DNA of 64,000 nt from Enoplolaimus lenunculus (taxonomy: Eukaryota > Nematoda > Enoplea > Enoplida > Thoracostomopsidae), in NCBI GenBank assembly GCA_030248215.1, contig JASANG010003665.1:62001-126000 (forward strand), read 5' to 3'. A program made the translations under genes and the position numbers. Below the pieces are notes generated by a model. It was not told the DNA's origin, searched no databases, and saw only the letters and a program-made list of their open reading frames with translations. Positions 21,261 through 33,199 of the stretch are shown in pieces; position 1 is the first letter of the stretch, and each line of letters opens with the position of its first letter.

Positions 21261-23210
21261 TAGTCTTATATATTTGTGAATCACGTAGATATCTCACACT
21301 TATAGATTAATGATGTTTTTATCTGCTAATTTTAGCAAATATTATATCTTTAAGGTATTGTTTTTGTGTCTTTCTCTACAGCATGGCCGCGTGGTGTTCT
21401 GCACACTTTTTTGCTAAGCGCTATCACGTATTTGCTGTCTTGAGTACGATCTTATAGTTTAAATCTTCCTTTGTAAACCGTCAGGGTGAAACCGGTGGTA
21501 AAAATACCAGAGCCGGAGGTCAGCAAAATTTGTGGGAACCGAAGACGATTCAAAATTTGGTAGTTTAAAATATGTTTATTTGCTAATTTTAACAAACATA
21601 TATCTGTAAGGTGTAGTGAGTGATCGGCATCAGGTATTTTTTTGGATATCCAGATATTCGACAATTCTTGGCCTGGATATTTATTATCGTGTATCTGTCT
21701 GTGAGAAGTTCGTGATTTTATTAAGCCCTGTATCCTGTATCACGCCTTATTCCATCCTTTTCTCGATGTACGCTTATCTCTGATTTAGTAAACGCGGCCG
21801 GCAAATGTTTATTGACCCACCCAAATCGTTTACAACACCAAGTATAAACGAGCAAATCACAGGTTATGCAATTTAACTCGTAGCTTGATCCGGAACCTTT
21901 AGAACCGATGCCTGAATCTATTTAGTCCAGCCCCTGGCTCTAATTTACTAAAACTTTTACAATTCCCGAAAACCGTGCAATTCTAACACCGCTAGAATTA
22001 CATATGCAATAATATTCAATGGCCACGCAGGGCCCCGGTAAGTTTCACATTGCGGACGCAGCCGCCATAGCATCGATTTTACTATTTCTACGCCCTGTAG
22101 CAACGCCTAAGCCTAACTTAACTTCTAAGAGAGACAAGGTGGAGCCAGGGACTCCCTTAAGGTGCGGTTTTGATTGAGGGTTTTATTTTGTTTTAGTTTT
22201 TAGTTTGAAATAGGTTTAAGTGTTGCAGAGCCACCTACACTGGCTATATTCGGATATCCGGATATCCGCAATTGAATTTTCTATTTCGAATATTCGCAAT
22301 TCGATTGTTTTTTGGGTTTCTGAACCTTAACTTTTGTTTCTTAAGCACTTCCATTAACTGTTTGCTTTAAAAGAAGTACCCTGACTACAATGCGATTGTT
22401 ATGAGAGTAAAACATACCATTTTAGTGCAACCGGGCACACGTTACGTCGCATGTTGATTCGACGTCAACTTAAAAAAATGTTGCGATCTAAATAGCGAGT
22501 ATTAGACAAAATATGAATGTCACATGATATTGGTATACAAATCATTGATCTCAAGCGATCATCGTATATACAAATTAATAGGTAAGTATATGTCATGATG
22601 CCACGGAACATTTATGCGAACATAACATGACATGAGGGGTTTTTTCTCTGGCCCAAATTTGATTTTTTGAAAAATTCAATTTTTAAGGTTCACAGGTCCC
22701 TCTGGGAACTCTAAAACCTTTTTTGTAAAAAAGACAACTTATATACCATTCGGCGAAGCTTGCGAGTTGAATGGTGTTACATTTTACACAACAGACGTTT
22801 GGCTAACGGGTTATTATCAAATAACTGGTTTGGCGCGCTGATATATATAGTTACTGTAATGTCAAATGTAGTGGTGCGAAACGGAAACTGTTTCTTGCTT
22901 TATCATGTATCGTGACAGGTCTATAGAATGGTAAAGCTGTATAGATGACATTTCATTGACTTTTTACGTATTAATTGAATTGGTTGTTATCTTAAGGTCA
23001 AAATAGATTTCTAAAATTAGCAAGGAACACATTGGCAAGAAAACGGTATCTTTTAATACGTCACACGCAACGTTCATTTTGTCTTAAATAGACAGTATAA
23101 ATATGCAATGTTAATACATAAAAGCAATTTTTAGTCGAATCACAGCGTAAGTGGGCGGAGATTTCATCGTATTCGATAAGGGTGTATGTGAAAAATGTTA
23201 TGCGGACATG
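21260..23210. other. Repeat debris, no gene recognised
   Basis: Contains a GGATATCC-type palindromic hAT-like fragment (about 22230-22400) whose right part (TTTGTTTCTTAAGCACTTCC) recurs at 63470-63580, and a short hairpin near 22758. No coding exon supported. Confidence 0.4.
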
Positions 23211-23214
23211 TCAA

Positions 23215-23350
23215 AAATCTAAATTTTGGCGGGAAATTTATATTTTGGTTGGAAAACGTTAATTTTGGCAAAAATGTCAAATTTTGGTATGAAAATTCAA
23301 ATTTTGGCGTGAAATTCAAATTTTGGCGGGAATATTTAAATTTGGCGGGC
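23215..23350 (+). repeat. Degenerate 20-bp GGCGGGAAATTCAAATTTT minisatellite
   Basis: About seven diverged units (AAATTTTGGCGGGAAATTTA, GAAATTCAAATTTTGGCGGG). Inverted relative to the copy at 18.8 kb, so the two bracket about 4.3 kb. A CCGGAACC-rich patch follows at 23400-23465. Confidence 0.75.
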
Positions 23351-23887
23351 TGCTTCTACTCTTAACGAGAAATTTAAATCGTAGCGGAAAGGTTATAACC
23401 GAAATTTATAAAATACCGGGACCGAAAGAAAAACGGAGCAGAAACAGGAGCCGGAACCGGCAACAGTTTAATTATTAGTAGCGATACGAAGTAAAATTTT
23501 TACGTAATACTTCTTGTGCTTTATAGATCCACGTTTTCAACAGAAGCTAAAATCGCCTCCAATATATTTTTTGTGATTTTTGGAGAATCTTATTTAACGC
23601 ACACTTTGCCTGGCGATAAGTTGTTTAGAAATATTTTTCGTAGTTTTACCATAGATACCTTTTCATTTTTTTCAGGAGCAAATGCGCTAATGATTCCATT
23701 GTCAAGTTCACAGCAACGTAAACATAGGACGAGACTTTGGTTCAACAGTTTCACACGCCTAATAAAAGTACACAGGCAACCACAATACTGAGTGTTTGGT
23801 GTATATTAAATTGTCATTTTAATTAAAAGACGGGCGTGTAGCCAGAATATGGCCGTGGGGTTGAGCCCTTGCAAAGAATGTTTAGCC

Positions 23888-23942
23888 GCCATGCGTAAGC
23901 CTAAGCCTAAGTCTAAGCCTAAGAGTAAGCCTAAGCCTAATC
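23888..23942. repeat. Interstitial (CCTAAG)n array
   Basis: About nine CCTAAG hexamers, a few with one change. Complement TTAGGC. Confidence 0.9.
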
Positions 23943-23944
23943 AG

Positions 23945-24890
23945 GATAACAAAGTTTGTTTAATAGTCACAAGCCCCAAAAAATTGTATTTAATGAATTC
24001 CATCAGTGCTGTATAAAATGTGCATTGGATTCCTTTTCCAAAAATTGACGGCTTGTTCTGCGTACGAGGTAGAAATCGCAGAAGGCCATGTTTAAATGAG
24101 GGGGCACGGAGGAGCATGTACCGTGGGCCTCCCACCAACCGAAAGCCAACAATATAAATTCCAGTGTAAAATAAACGATTGCGATCACCAGACTTTATTG
24201 CAATCATTAGGTTACTACTATATACTTCGTGCAAAAATCAGGAAAAGTGCACAGAAACTTTGTTTTTTCCACCTTTCATGTACCTATAGTTTAGTTCCGT
24301 TCTGGTATTCGCACTTTCAACACACCTAAATTGGGGCTTCAAATAGACAGGTCCGCAGCCGGCTCTCACTTTGCTCGGAGAGCTAAAACTTTTAGAAGTG
24401 GCATAGCAGAGTTTTCGATGACTTTAGCATGGTTGAAAATAGCCCCTTTGCCCCCTGCTTCGCTACGGGCCCGCAAATGAGGCTCCAATATCAAACGCTT
24501 GCTTCGGGTTATATTTAACAAACATTTGAATGGCCCCAGAAAGATATAACAAACACAGTTACAAGGTTCAACTGGTCAGTCATGGTACTTATGAATCCAT
24601 CTTGAGGTAAAAAATACAATAGCTAGTTCAAAGTTTATAAGTATGGAAACTGCCTACACGCCGAAATTTCCAAACTATTCAATAGGGACCAGAAATGGAC
24701 AGCATTCGGACAAAATTCACTAAACAGGTTCCTTTATCAGTTAAGAGAACTTAAATCTCGGCGGAACATCCAAATGTAACAACGGTACAGCAAAGACGGT
24801 CGGTACTCGAAGTTATTTTTCCCATACTGTCGGTTTACCTAGAAGCGCTCAACTGATCAGCTCTTTTACTAATTGGCCTAAAATTCAGTT
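23945..24890. other. No supported gene
   Basis: Overlapping short frames on both strands near 24.0-24.3 kb and nothing recognisable; likely repeat debris. Confidence 0.35.
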
Positions 24891-24919
24891 CCCTTGAACG
24901 AATTATACCACATTTGTGA

Positions 24920-25208
24920 CATCTACCACTACGACTCCAGGACAAAATAAAGTTGCGTTCGAAGCTTTGAAGCGTACTTAAGCTTTGAAAGTAAACTTAA
25001 AAAGTATAACCTTGCATTATCGCTCTCAAGCTTTTGATACAATGCAAAAAACGTTTAATTCAACGGATAGTTGCAATTCCGGCTACATATCAGTAACGAA
25101 GGGTGGCGGTGGGCGGGTTGAAAATAAATAACAGTTCGTAACCGAATAAAAAACCCTCTGGAGAAGCCAAATAAATATCAGCCCCCCTCTTATTCGGGTC
25201 ACTACAGA
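24920..25208. mobile_element. Mariner-like MITE, right half of the TACTGTAGTGACC family
   Basis: Ends CCTCTTATTCGGGTCACTAC followed by AG. The interior (GGTGGCGGTGGGCGGGTTGA, then CCTCTGGAGAAGCCAAATAA) matches the complete copy at 34431-34857. Left part lost. Confidence 0.7.
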
Positions 25209-25214
25209 ACTAAA

Positions 25215-27290
25215 GTGTCAGACGGGACTATGCTCGTGTTTTCTATAACTCCACAGTACATGTCTGCGCCAGATCCCAAAGATGTGGAAAAAGAGTGTGA
25301 AAATCCATCCATTAAACGCAAAAACTACTTACATCAAATAGCTGAAATCCAATACTTGTGTAGAAGCGGATGTGCTTATATCAGGTCCAAAATTGCTAAA
25401 ATTCTGCTGTCAACAACATGAAAAAGAACTGAAATTTTTCGAGGGTTAATTCAAAAAGTGAACCCCTTATACGCCCTATTTGTCCTCCTGATTTTGAAAA
25501 ACCTATTTTTGATTTTGCATATTTTTAAGTACATGTGCACAACGCGCTTTCGTACTTTGTTTATATTGAAAACACAAATCCACAGTACACTACACATTTT
25601 AGAATATGATTTATTTGTGTAGAATTTTGTCCTGGTCGAATGGCCGGAGCCGAATGAACAAGACGATTGACTTAGGTGCTAGAGGCTATTAGTTAATACG
25701 CATCTTCCGTGGATTGGTTTTTTCTGGCTGTGACCAAACATTAATTTTGGTGTAAATAGGTATCACATTGTGTTTTTTCTGGTAATTTGTACAAACTGTG
25801 GGAGTGTTTTCAAATTTTGAATATTGCATTCATAGATTAAATAAAGTGTTCCGCCTAAGATGTATTAATGAGTCTCACCCTCTCATTTATTGAGATAAAC
25901 TTATTTGGATCCCTTGTTATGAGAACTACAAAAGCTTATTTCTAGTTGCGCTGTACCGCACGATTGCTTGCATTTTGATACGTATAATTTACCGCAGTAA
26001 AGCAAAAAATTTTATATATCGCAGTGGCTCAGTCGTTAACCATGTTGATTTGCCAATCCTGTGGTTTGCAACGTGGTGGCTCTGGTTTTATTCCAGCTTG
26101 GTGCCTGAAATTTTAGAAATGTGTCGCACGAACCCGTTGGGTCAAAGAACTCGAACAGGTTTTTTCAGGGTGGTTCGGGGAGGGACTCAGCCATTCTAGA
26201 GTAATTTTAATCTTTTAGAAGGGTTTTCGTCCGTTTGTGATGTATATGAAAGTAATACCTGTCCCTCCTCAAATAGTTTGAATCCCATAACGTTGTAAGT
26301 GGCCAATTAGCTCGGATAAAAAATTGTTTTTAATTTTAATTTTCAATCAGCACCTGATGTCTTTGACTTCAATGCAATTGTTGTGCCATTTGCAGTAATA
26401 CTGAGGTTGTGACCTGATTTTGGATTTGTTTTGCTGCAAAAGTCAATCTCAGCCTATTTTCGCTTCGGCTTGGCTATAATTAGTGAGTTTGTAACAGTTC
26501 ACTTTCTAATATTGGCATAATATGCAATTACTTGATTAAAAAATTGAGTAAATTTATATTCGTTGTTCAACAAATTTATATATGCGGCTGTATGTGTTAA
26601 AAGTTATTTTAAACAAATATTGGTTGAATACCAAAACTGTTTTTAAAGCTGTGTTCACAGATTTTTATAAAAGGACAGTCTTGTTATGTAGTTCCAAGCC
26701 TCACACCAGCTTGTCCGGCCCTGGATAGCGCATTGGTTCACAGACTATATTAAGCTGTTTTATATACAATCTAAAACTGGGCGGGTTGTGAGGTATTTTC
26801 AAAACATTATCCATGCTCGAAACGCCCGATGGACGACGAAAATTGGTATACGACACAGACGAAGTATGTACCCAAGTCTCGCTACCACAAATTCTTAGAC
26901 GAGGTGGTAAAAAGGTTCCAAAAGAAAGCAACGAATATTTTGTTAACAGAATTCTTTTATTGCAGTTCGAATAGTTTTCCGCCACGGCGGCCGAAGCTGT
27001 TTGTAAACGTGCGATGTCAATGTCGCCCCCCCGTAGTTGCGGGCCTAATATAACTAGCGAACCATCAGAGGTGTTGAAATTATGTTTGCCAAATACCGAA
27101 GCCCACAATGTAATTATTTCAAAACTGGTTACAGTTTGGTCGCAAGCAAAAATATCGGTTAAACCCAGGCAAATGACACTTAGTAAGCTAGTGACTTGTG
27201 CTTATGTATTTGTATAAGCATTTAAACATCTAAACCAGGATTAACGTTCGAGCTAATCAATGCTCATTTTTACTAAATATCTCACGCAAG
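25215..27290. other. Possible short exons, nothing assigned
   Basis: A 68-codon frame at 25215-25421 (plus; ..NYLHQIAEIQYLCRSGCAYI..) and overlapping frames at 26701-27108 (minus) and 26829-27053 (plus; MDDENWYTTQTKYVPKSRYH) have coding-like composition but no recognised family and no clear splice pairing. A tRNA-like A-box fragment (TGGCTCAGTCGTTAACC) is near 26035. Confidence 0.25.
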
Positions 27291-27399
27291 TTGATTTGCT
27301 TGAAAACAGTAAACGCTTCCCATTTCAAAAATGTGATATGTGAGTACATGTTGAAGATGGCAACTAATGTTGCGTTATGGTTGCACTATACTTTTTTGA

Positions 27400-28020
27400 C
27401 GTGCGGCGCCATTCGGCACCGTCAGTCACCGTGTGGCGCCGTCAGTCACCGTGCGGCGCCGTCAGTCACCGTGCGGCGCCGTCAGTCACCGTGCGGCGCC
27501 GTCAGTCACCATGCGGCGCTGTCAGTCACCGTGCGGCGCCGTCAGTCACCGTGCGGCGCCGTCAGTCACCGTGCGGCGCCGTCAGTCACCGTGCGGCGCC
27601 GTCAGTCACCGTGCGGCGCCGTCAGTCACCGTGCGGCGCCGTCAGTCACCGTGCGGCGCCGTCAGTCACCGTGCGGCGCCGTCAGTCACCGTGCGGCGCC
27701 GTCAGTCACCGTGCGGCGCCGTCAGTCACCGTGCGGCGCCGTCAGTCACCGTGCGGCGCCGTCAGTCACCGTGCGGCGCCGTCAGTCACCGTGCGGCGCC
27801 GGCAGTCACCGTGCGGCGCCGTCAGTCACCGTGCGGCGCCGTCAGTCACCGTGCGGCGCCGTCAGTCACCGTGCGGCGCCGTCAGTCACCGTGCGGCGCC
27901 GTCAGTCACCGTGCGGTATCGTACGTAAATAATTCACGTACCATAACGTATGGTGACGGACGGTGATGTAGGGCGCCATACGGGTGACGCACGGTGACTG
28001 ACGGCGCCGGACGTCAGAGC
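27400..28020. mobile_element. Inverted-repeat-bounded element containing the GGCGCC minisatellite
   Basis: Left side TTGACGTGCGGCGCCATTCG, right side ACGGCGCCGGACGTCAGAG; the ends read as inverted repeats around TGACGTSCGGCGCC. The right flank also carries inverted array units (GGTGACTGACGGCGCC). Target duplication and class not resolved. Confidence 0.55.
27421..27916 (+). repeat. 20-bp minisatellite GTCAGTCACCGTGCGGCGCC, ~24.8 copies
   Basis: 24 complete and one partial unit, almost perfectly homogeneous (three variant units: GTGTGGCGCC, ATGCGGCGCT, GGCAGTCACC). Each unit has the palindrome GGCGCC and several CpGs, unusual in an AT-rich, CpG-poor surround. The three plus-strand frames are open because the unit has no stop codon; these are not genes. 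Confidence 0.98.
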
Positions 28021-28360
28021 CCAAGAAACCGTATTTCGTTCCAAGATCTACAGTTTTAAAGTGCGTTTTTAGCGAGTTTTTTTACTTATCAGTGTAATTA
28101 AATGCACCGAAGGCGCAAGTATTTTGAATTCGTTTTCTAGCGACATCATACTTTTCGCTGATTTATCTAAAAACATTTTATGAATTTGTAATAAACAATT
28201 TAAAACGCATTTTTTTCAAGACGGCTGAACTGATGGGTGTAGCATCAACACATTCCTCTCCCTATAGATCCACCACTAAAGCGTACTATGTCCTATTTGC
28301 TAGCTAAGAATGTGGCGTTCTTTCGCTATCCTATAAATCTAAGCTTCGTTTAATATAATG

Positions 28361-28790
28361 TACTGTAGTGACCCGAATCAGAGACAGGTGACTGATATTT
28401 ATTATGCATCTATCGTGGGTACCCCCTGTTATTCTGTTACGAGCTATTATTTATTTTTAACCAGACATCAGCCGTCCTTCGTTACTCACATATATCCCGT
28501 TTTAATGTTTTTTGTTTTGTATCAAAAGTTTGAGCCATAATGCATGGTTATACTTTAAGAATGTATATACTTTCAAAACTTAAGTATGCTTTAAAGCTTC
28601 GAACTCATCTTTATTTGGTCCTGGAGTCATTAATACACAACAATCAGGGATAATTGATATTTATGGACTTTAGTTAGGGTTTCGGGACTACTCGTCTACG
28701 GCTCTTATTAGGGATACGGACTCGTATTGATTGCGACTTAAAATGGAGACCCCCTCTTATTTCCCCCGTCTTATTCGGGGCAATACAGTA
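28361..28790. mobile_element. Mariner-like MITE, complete copy, TACTGTAGTGACCCGAAT family
   Basis: Starts TACTGTAGTGACCCGAAT, ends TTATTCGGGGCAATACAGTA; inverted ends with TA at each outer edge, as expected of Tc1/mariner-type insertions. About 430 bp, no coding capacity. Interior landmark TTATTTGGTCCTGGAGTCAT is shared with the copies at 29242 and 34431. Confidence 0.85.
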
Positions 28791-29157
28791 TAACAAACTT
28801 CTTCATGTGCGAAGTGAACTAAACCTAATGTGGACTACTGTTTTAATATATACACAATGTCACATGGTTTCGGTACAACTTTCAAAGTAACGCCTGATTT
28901 CATTAATCATTACTGTCAATGGTTACAGTATAAGTATACTTTTATAAATATTGTTCAGCAGAATCGATCTTTCCTTTATTGTTTTAAATTGAGTTTTAAA
29001 ATACCCACCATTGTGTTGATTTTTGCTTCAAATGTAAACAAATTGTAGAGTTTGGCTCATTCATTTGAAAAAGTCAGTGATTTAAATTTTTTTATTTTAG
29101 CACACTTTCTCGCGTGAATGTACATTGTCGATTGCGTATGAAATCTGATTTCAAGCT

Positions 29158-29222
29158 AGGATTTGAACCCGGAAGTGTTGGCTAAACCGGTACCGTTACC
29201 ACTGTGGTATACCAGCTTTTCT
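29158..29222 (-). repeat. tRNA-like SINE head fragment
   Basis: The minus strand reads GGTATACCACAGTGGTAACG (A-box region) then GGGTTCAAATCC (B-box). No matching acceptor stem, so a tRNA-derived repeat is more likely than a tRNA gene. Confidence 0.5.
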
Positions 29223-29561
29223 ACGTAGTGCGGATATTCTGTACTGTAGTGCTCCGAATAACAGTGCGGACTGACAATTATGTGGCCTCCCGAGAAGGTA
29301 CTACCTCCCCGGGTACGGGCTTTTATTTGTTTTTAACCCGCCCTCCGCCGCCCTTTGTTACTGATTTATATCCGGTATTGCAACTATCCATTGAATAAAG
29401 GTTATACTTTATGAATGTAGTTTGAAAACTTAAGTAAGTATGCTTTAAAGTTTTCAACACAACTGTATTTGGTCCTGGAGTCATTTGTGCGCTACAATTA
29501 GATATAATTGACATTTATGGACTCTTAGGGTTTAGAAACTTTATCCGTTTACGGACTCTTA

Positions 29562-30554
29562 TGCGGGGTTCACGTTATAAATGGTGCAGCTGGGCCACGT
29601 TTTGTCACGATGTATATATTGGGTAACATTTTGTCTGCGATGTAACCCAATATGATATTCAAAAAACAGTGGTTGTCTGCTAACATCACGTATCGGTCAC
29701 GTTTTGTCTTTCAATATCATATGCTATTCCCTACGTTGTCTGTCAATATCATACGATCATTTTGAAAATGTCTACTGAGTCAGCTGCATAACTAGGTTTG
29801 GAATATCATATGATACTAATCGACATGTAATTGGCGGGAAATTCAAATTTTGGTGGGAAATTCCAATTTTGGCGGGAAATACAAATTTTGTCGGGAAATT
29901 CAAATTTTGGCGAGAAAGTTCAAATTTTGGCGGCAAATTCAAATTTAGACGGGAAAATTCAAAATTTGGCGGGAAATTCAAATCTTGGTGGGAAATTTAA
30001 ATTTTGGCGGGAAAATTCAAATTTTGGTTGAAAATTCAAATTTTGCTTGAAAATTCAAATTTTGGCGGCAAATTCAAATTTTGGCGGCAAATTCAAATTC
30101 AGGTGGAAAAATTCAAATTTTGGCGGGAAATTCAAGTTTTGGCGGGAAATTTAAATTTTGGCGCAAAAATTCAAATTTGGCCGGAAAATTCAAATTTTGG
30201 CAGAAAAATTCGAATTTAGGAGGGAATATTCAAAATTTTAGCTTATTGTATACGTCTTAAACTTCCTAATGGAATATCATATGATACTCCAAATCCGTCT
30301 TTGAATATCATATCCTATATGCTGTTAATTTGGAATATCATATGATATTCAACAATATGTCTCATTATGTCACGTGACATTCGAACACTTGTATGCTGAG
30401 ATAACATGAATACCCGTGCTTTGTAAGCAATATCCCATGATATTCGATTTTTACTTGTCCGTATCATATGATGGTAACAAAAATTTATGTTGATGTCGAA
30501 TCAACATGTGACAAAACGTAACACGACTGCCCCAGTTATAACGTGAACCCCGCA
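29562..30554. mobile_element. Harbinger-like MITE with ~47-bp terminal inverted repeats and TTA target duplication
   Basis: Left TGCGGGGTTCACGTTATAA then CAGCTGGGCCACGTTTTGTC; right ACAAAACGTAACACGACTGC then GTTATAACGTGAACCCCGCA. Comparison with the uninterrupted host copy shows TTA on both sides (29559-29561, 30555-30557), the 3-bp duplication of PIF/Harbinger. Inside are several ATATCATATGATATTC palindromes and a 20-bp minisatellite. No transposase. Confidence 0.82.
29831..30236 (+). repeat. ~20-bp minisatellite GGCGGGAAATTCAAATTTT, about 20 copies
   Basis: Units vary by small indels (GGCGGGAAATTCAAATTTTG, TTGGTGGGAAATTCCAATTT). Wholly inside the Harbinger-like element. Related degenerate arrays are at 18.8 and 23.2 kb. 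Confidence 0.92.
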
Positions 30555-30639
30555 TTATTCGGGATACCGACTACTATTAACTGGAACTCAAAATGGGGAT
30601 TTTCTCTTATTACTCCCTCCTAGTCGGTTCACTAAAGTA

Positions 30640-32080
30640 CTGCGCGTTCTTGTATGATAGTGCGTGTATTATGCGGCAAGAAGTTAGCAACGTGAAATAC
30701 AAGGAATCAAGAAGCAATGTATGGTTTCAATTAAAATCATTTAATTGAGATATGCATTTTTGAAGAAAGACTGTTGGTTAATAGAAAATTGTGTCTGCTC
30801 CAGCTCTGTGCAAACACAAGGGTATGTAACGAATATCTTCGATTTTTCGGAACAAATATGACAACAACTTTAGGATTTTTTAACATAAATCCATCGACTG
30901 CTGCCATATGGACTTTCTCTGATTGTTATAGCCAGCACCAAACGGCAGTTTGAAAACTGTTTGAAGTCACAATTTGTAAAAGCATTTGTTTACAAAAACA
31001 GAGGTGAGATATATATCTGTTCAACAATTACACGGTCAACAAACATGGAACCATTTCTTCGCTCAAGTATAACGTTACAAAAATCAACGGACAACAGTAG
31101 ACCACGACACATAAATATGTAGATTGCCAATTTTGTTGAGTTGAAAACGCTTCAACGGCTCACGAGGTGATTAGTCGGTGTATTTAGTGTGTGAGTTCAA
31201 GCCTGTCGTTGTATATTTTCTTATACAAATAGAGCATCACTCAAAAATAATAGAGCGAGTCATTGAAATTGAGTATATAATGAGGCTTAGAACATGCCAA
31301 ATTTTAGTGCCAAATAATGATTTTAGAAGAAAGTTTACTTGTTCAGTTAGTAAATTCTTATTTACTTAGTCCCTTTCAGTGGTAGTCTAGCTAGTCTAGC
31401 ATAGATTTTTGATATGTAATCACCTTTAGGCTATATATTTTAATAAACGTTGTTTATTATATTTTGTCTAATCCGCATCGTGAGGCTAGTGGTTGAAATT
31501 GTAATTTCAGATTCGCAGTATTTAGTATAATTTTACAGTAATAAAAGATTTTCGCAATTAAGTTATAGTTAGAATTGGAATCTTATCAGCAATAATGAAA
31601 AAGTTTTGAAACAAGCGATACTCGTAACTATTTTTTCTTGTTGCTTATTAAATAATAATAAGCAGTACGATTGTTGTATTTCTACTGGCCGAAACAATTC
31701 GGTATTAAAATTTTTTCATTTTCTCTATAAAAATTTCACCACTAATACTGTGATCGACTGCTCTCTTCGATGCGCAATATATACATATACACATAAATAT
31801 GTACAATTAAAATTTTTAATCTTAGTATCATCGTACATTCTACCTGGCATTCTAGCTAGTTTACCACAACATTGAAGGATGGCACACAATTCAAATGTTC
31901 AAATTAGATAGCGGATTATTAACATGCTAACAAAATGTTTGCATGTATTGCAGTAGGAACAAGAGGTAAAAAATGTAATGAGAGTGTTAAACAACTGACT
32001 TCGTACAGTACTAGAAACGAGCTAACAGTGGTTCGGTCTAGCGGTGCATTCATTGATCTTTTGATATTTTGCACTATTTG
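30640..32080. other. No supported gene
   Basis: AT-rich; only short frames (up to 89 codons at 31606-31875) without family resemblance. Confidence 0.4.
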
Positions 32081-32092
32081 AGGTGTGCCAAC

Positions 32093-32478
32093 GAGGGTGC
32101 AACCGGAATTACAATTTACCAGAACCGGAACCGGAATTTTAATATACAGGAACCGGAACCGGAAAATAAAGAATACATACTGCCGACCAATTAATTTTAA
32201 ATTTCTTTGTTGCAATATTATTGATGAAATAACCCTAGTTGGAGATAAGTATTCACTTTATCTGTGATATTTTAGATTTTCATAATCCACGGAAGCGAAA
32301 TCTACCTTCGATGGCTTATTTTCGGCGATTTTCAAGGTTTACATACTATACTAATGAAATATAGTTAATTTTTATTGTCATTTTTTAGTAAAATATCTTA
32401 ATTTCCACCTACCAAATTTTAATACTGGAGAAGGTGAAAAAACGCCGGAACCCGAACCGGAATTCCGGTTGCACCCTG
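32093..32478. mobile_element. hAT-like CCGGAA-armed MITE with perfect 8-bp duplication
   Basis: Left end GAGGGTGCAACCGGAATTAC (first base changed from the usual C), right end GGAATTCCGGTTGCACCCTG, flanked by GTGCCAAC at 32085-32092 and 32479-32486. About 386 bp, non-coding. Confidence 0.87.
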
Positions 32479-32511
32479 GTGCCAACTTGAGCTGGCATGG
32501 TGCCCATCAGG

Positions 32512-33196
32512 ATGCAAACGAAGGTGCAAAACTCTTGTGCCGGAAACGAGCAGAACCTGCCAGTTCTGGAACCGGAAGTTTAGCCGGATGTGAACCGAAA
32601 TTTGGTAGTTAGCGGTGAATTCGCTAAGTTGTCATAATTTTTGTTATAGGCTTATTTTTAAAAAATCCAGACGTTTATAACTCCCCAAAATTGTAAAAAA
32701 AGTGAAGTCAAATGTACCAAACACGGTTATGGCCGGAGAAATTGCCGTAAAAAGGCTGTCATTTTTTTCTAAAGGGTGAAGTAAAATGGAAAAAATGGAA
32801 AAAATTAGACGTTTCTTGAATGTAATTTGCAGCTTAAATATGATATAAAATAAAGATAATATGAAACGGTAGTACATAATTTTAATTCATTGCTTTTAAT
32901 GACAATGAGCTTCTTAGCATAATTCTGATTTTATCTTCCTGTGAGTTACATAATTACCTATGAGCGTTCTAGGGAATACTAAACACGAAAAATGTACTCA
33001 AACAAAGAAGAAATTGTTTCATTTTTTCGGGAATAAATTGGAGATTTGTTTTTTAAGTCATAATTTTTTCCGCAAAAAACAACCGTTATGGAAAATTTCA
33101 CTACCGAAATTGCTGTAACCACCACCGGCAGAAATTGTACCGGAACCGGAGCAGCAAATTCAAGTTTTGCCGGAGCCGGAGCCAAACTGCCACTTG
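32512..33196. mobile_element. Probable larger, older CCGGAA-armed element
   Basis: CAGGATGCAAACGAAGGTGC and GCCACTTGAACCTTTGTGCC form imperfect inverted ends, with CCGGAACCGGA-type patches inside each. Near-match TGCCCAT/TGCCCAC at the edges. Boundaries approximate. Confidence 0.45.
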
Positions 33197-33199
33197 AAC

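Larger units (their letters stand above)
29242..30639. mobile_element. Mariner-like MITE interrupted by a Harbinger-like element
   Basis: Outer ends TACTGTAGTGCTCCGAAT and CTAGTCGGTTCACTAAAGTA. Sequence 29242-29561 plus 30555-30639 aligns with the continuous copy at 28361-28790, showing that 29562-30554 was inserted later. Confidence 0.85.

Noticed and set aside
27421-27916. CRISPR-like array
   Set aside because: Direct tandem units without spacers, in animal DNA.
27291-27966. Three overlapping ORFs (177-213 codons) rich in SPCGAVSHRAAPSVTVRRRQ
   Set aside because: Translation of the 20-bp GGCGCC minisatellite in its three plus-strand frames.
29772-30219. ORFs rich in FWREIQILAGNSNFGGKFKF
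   Set aside because: Translation of the 20-bp minisatellite inside the Harbinger-like element.
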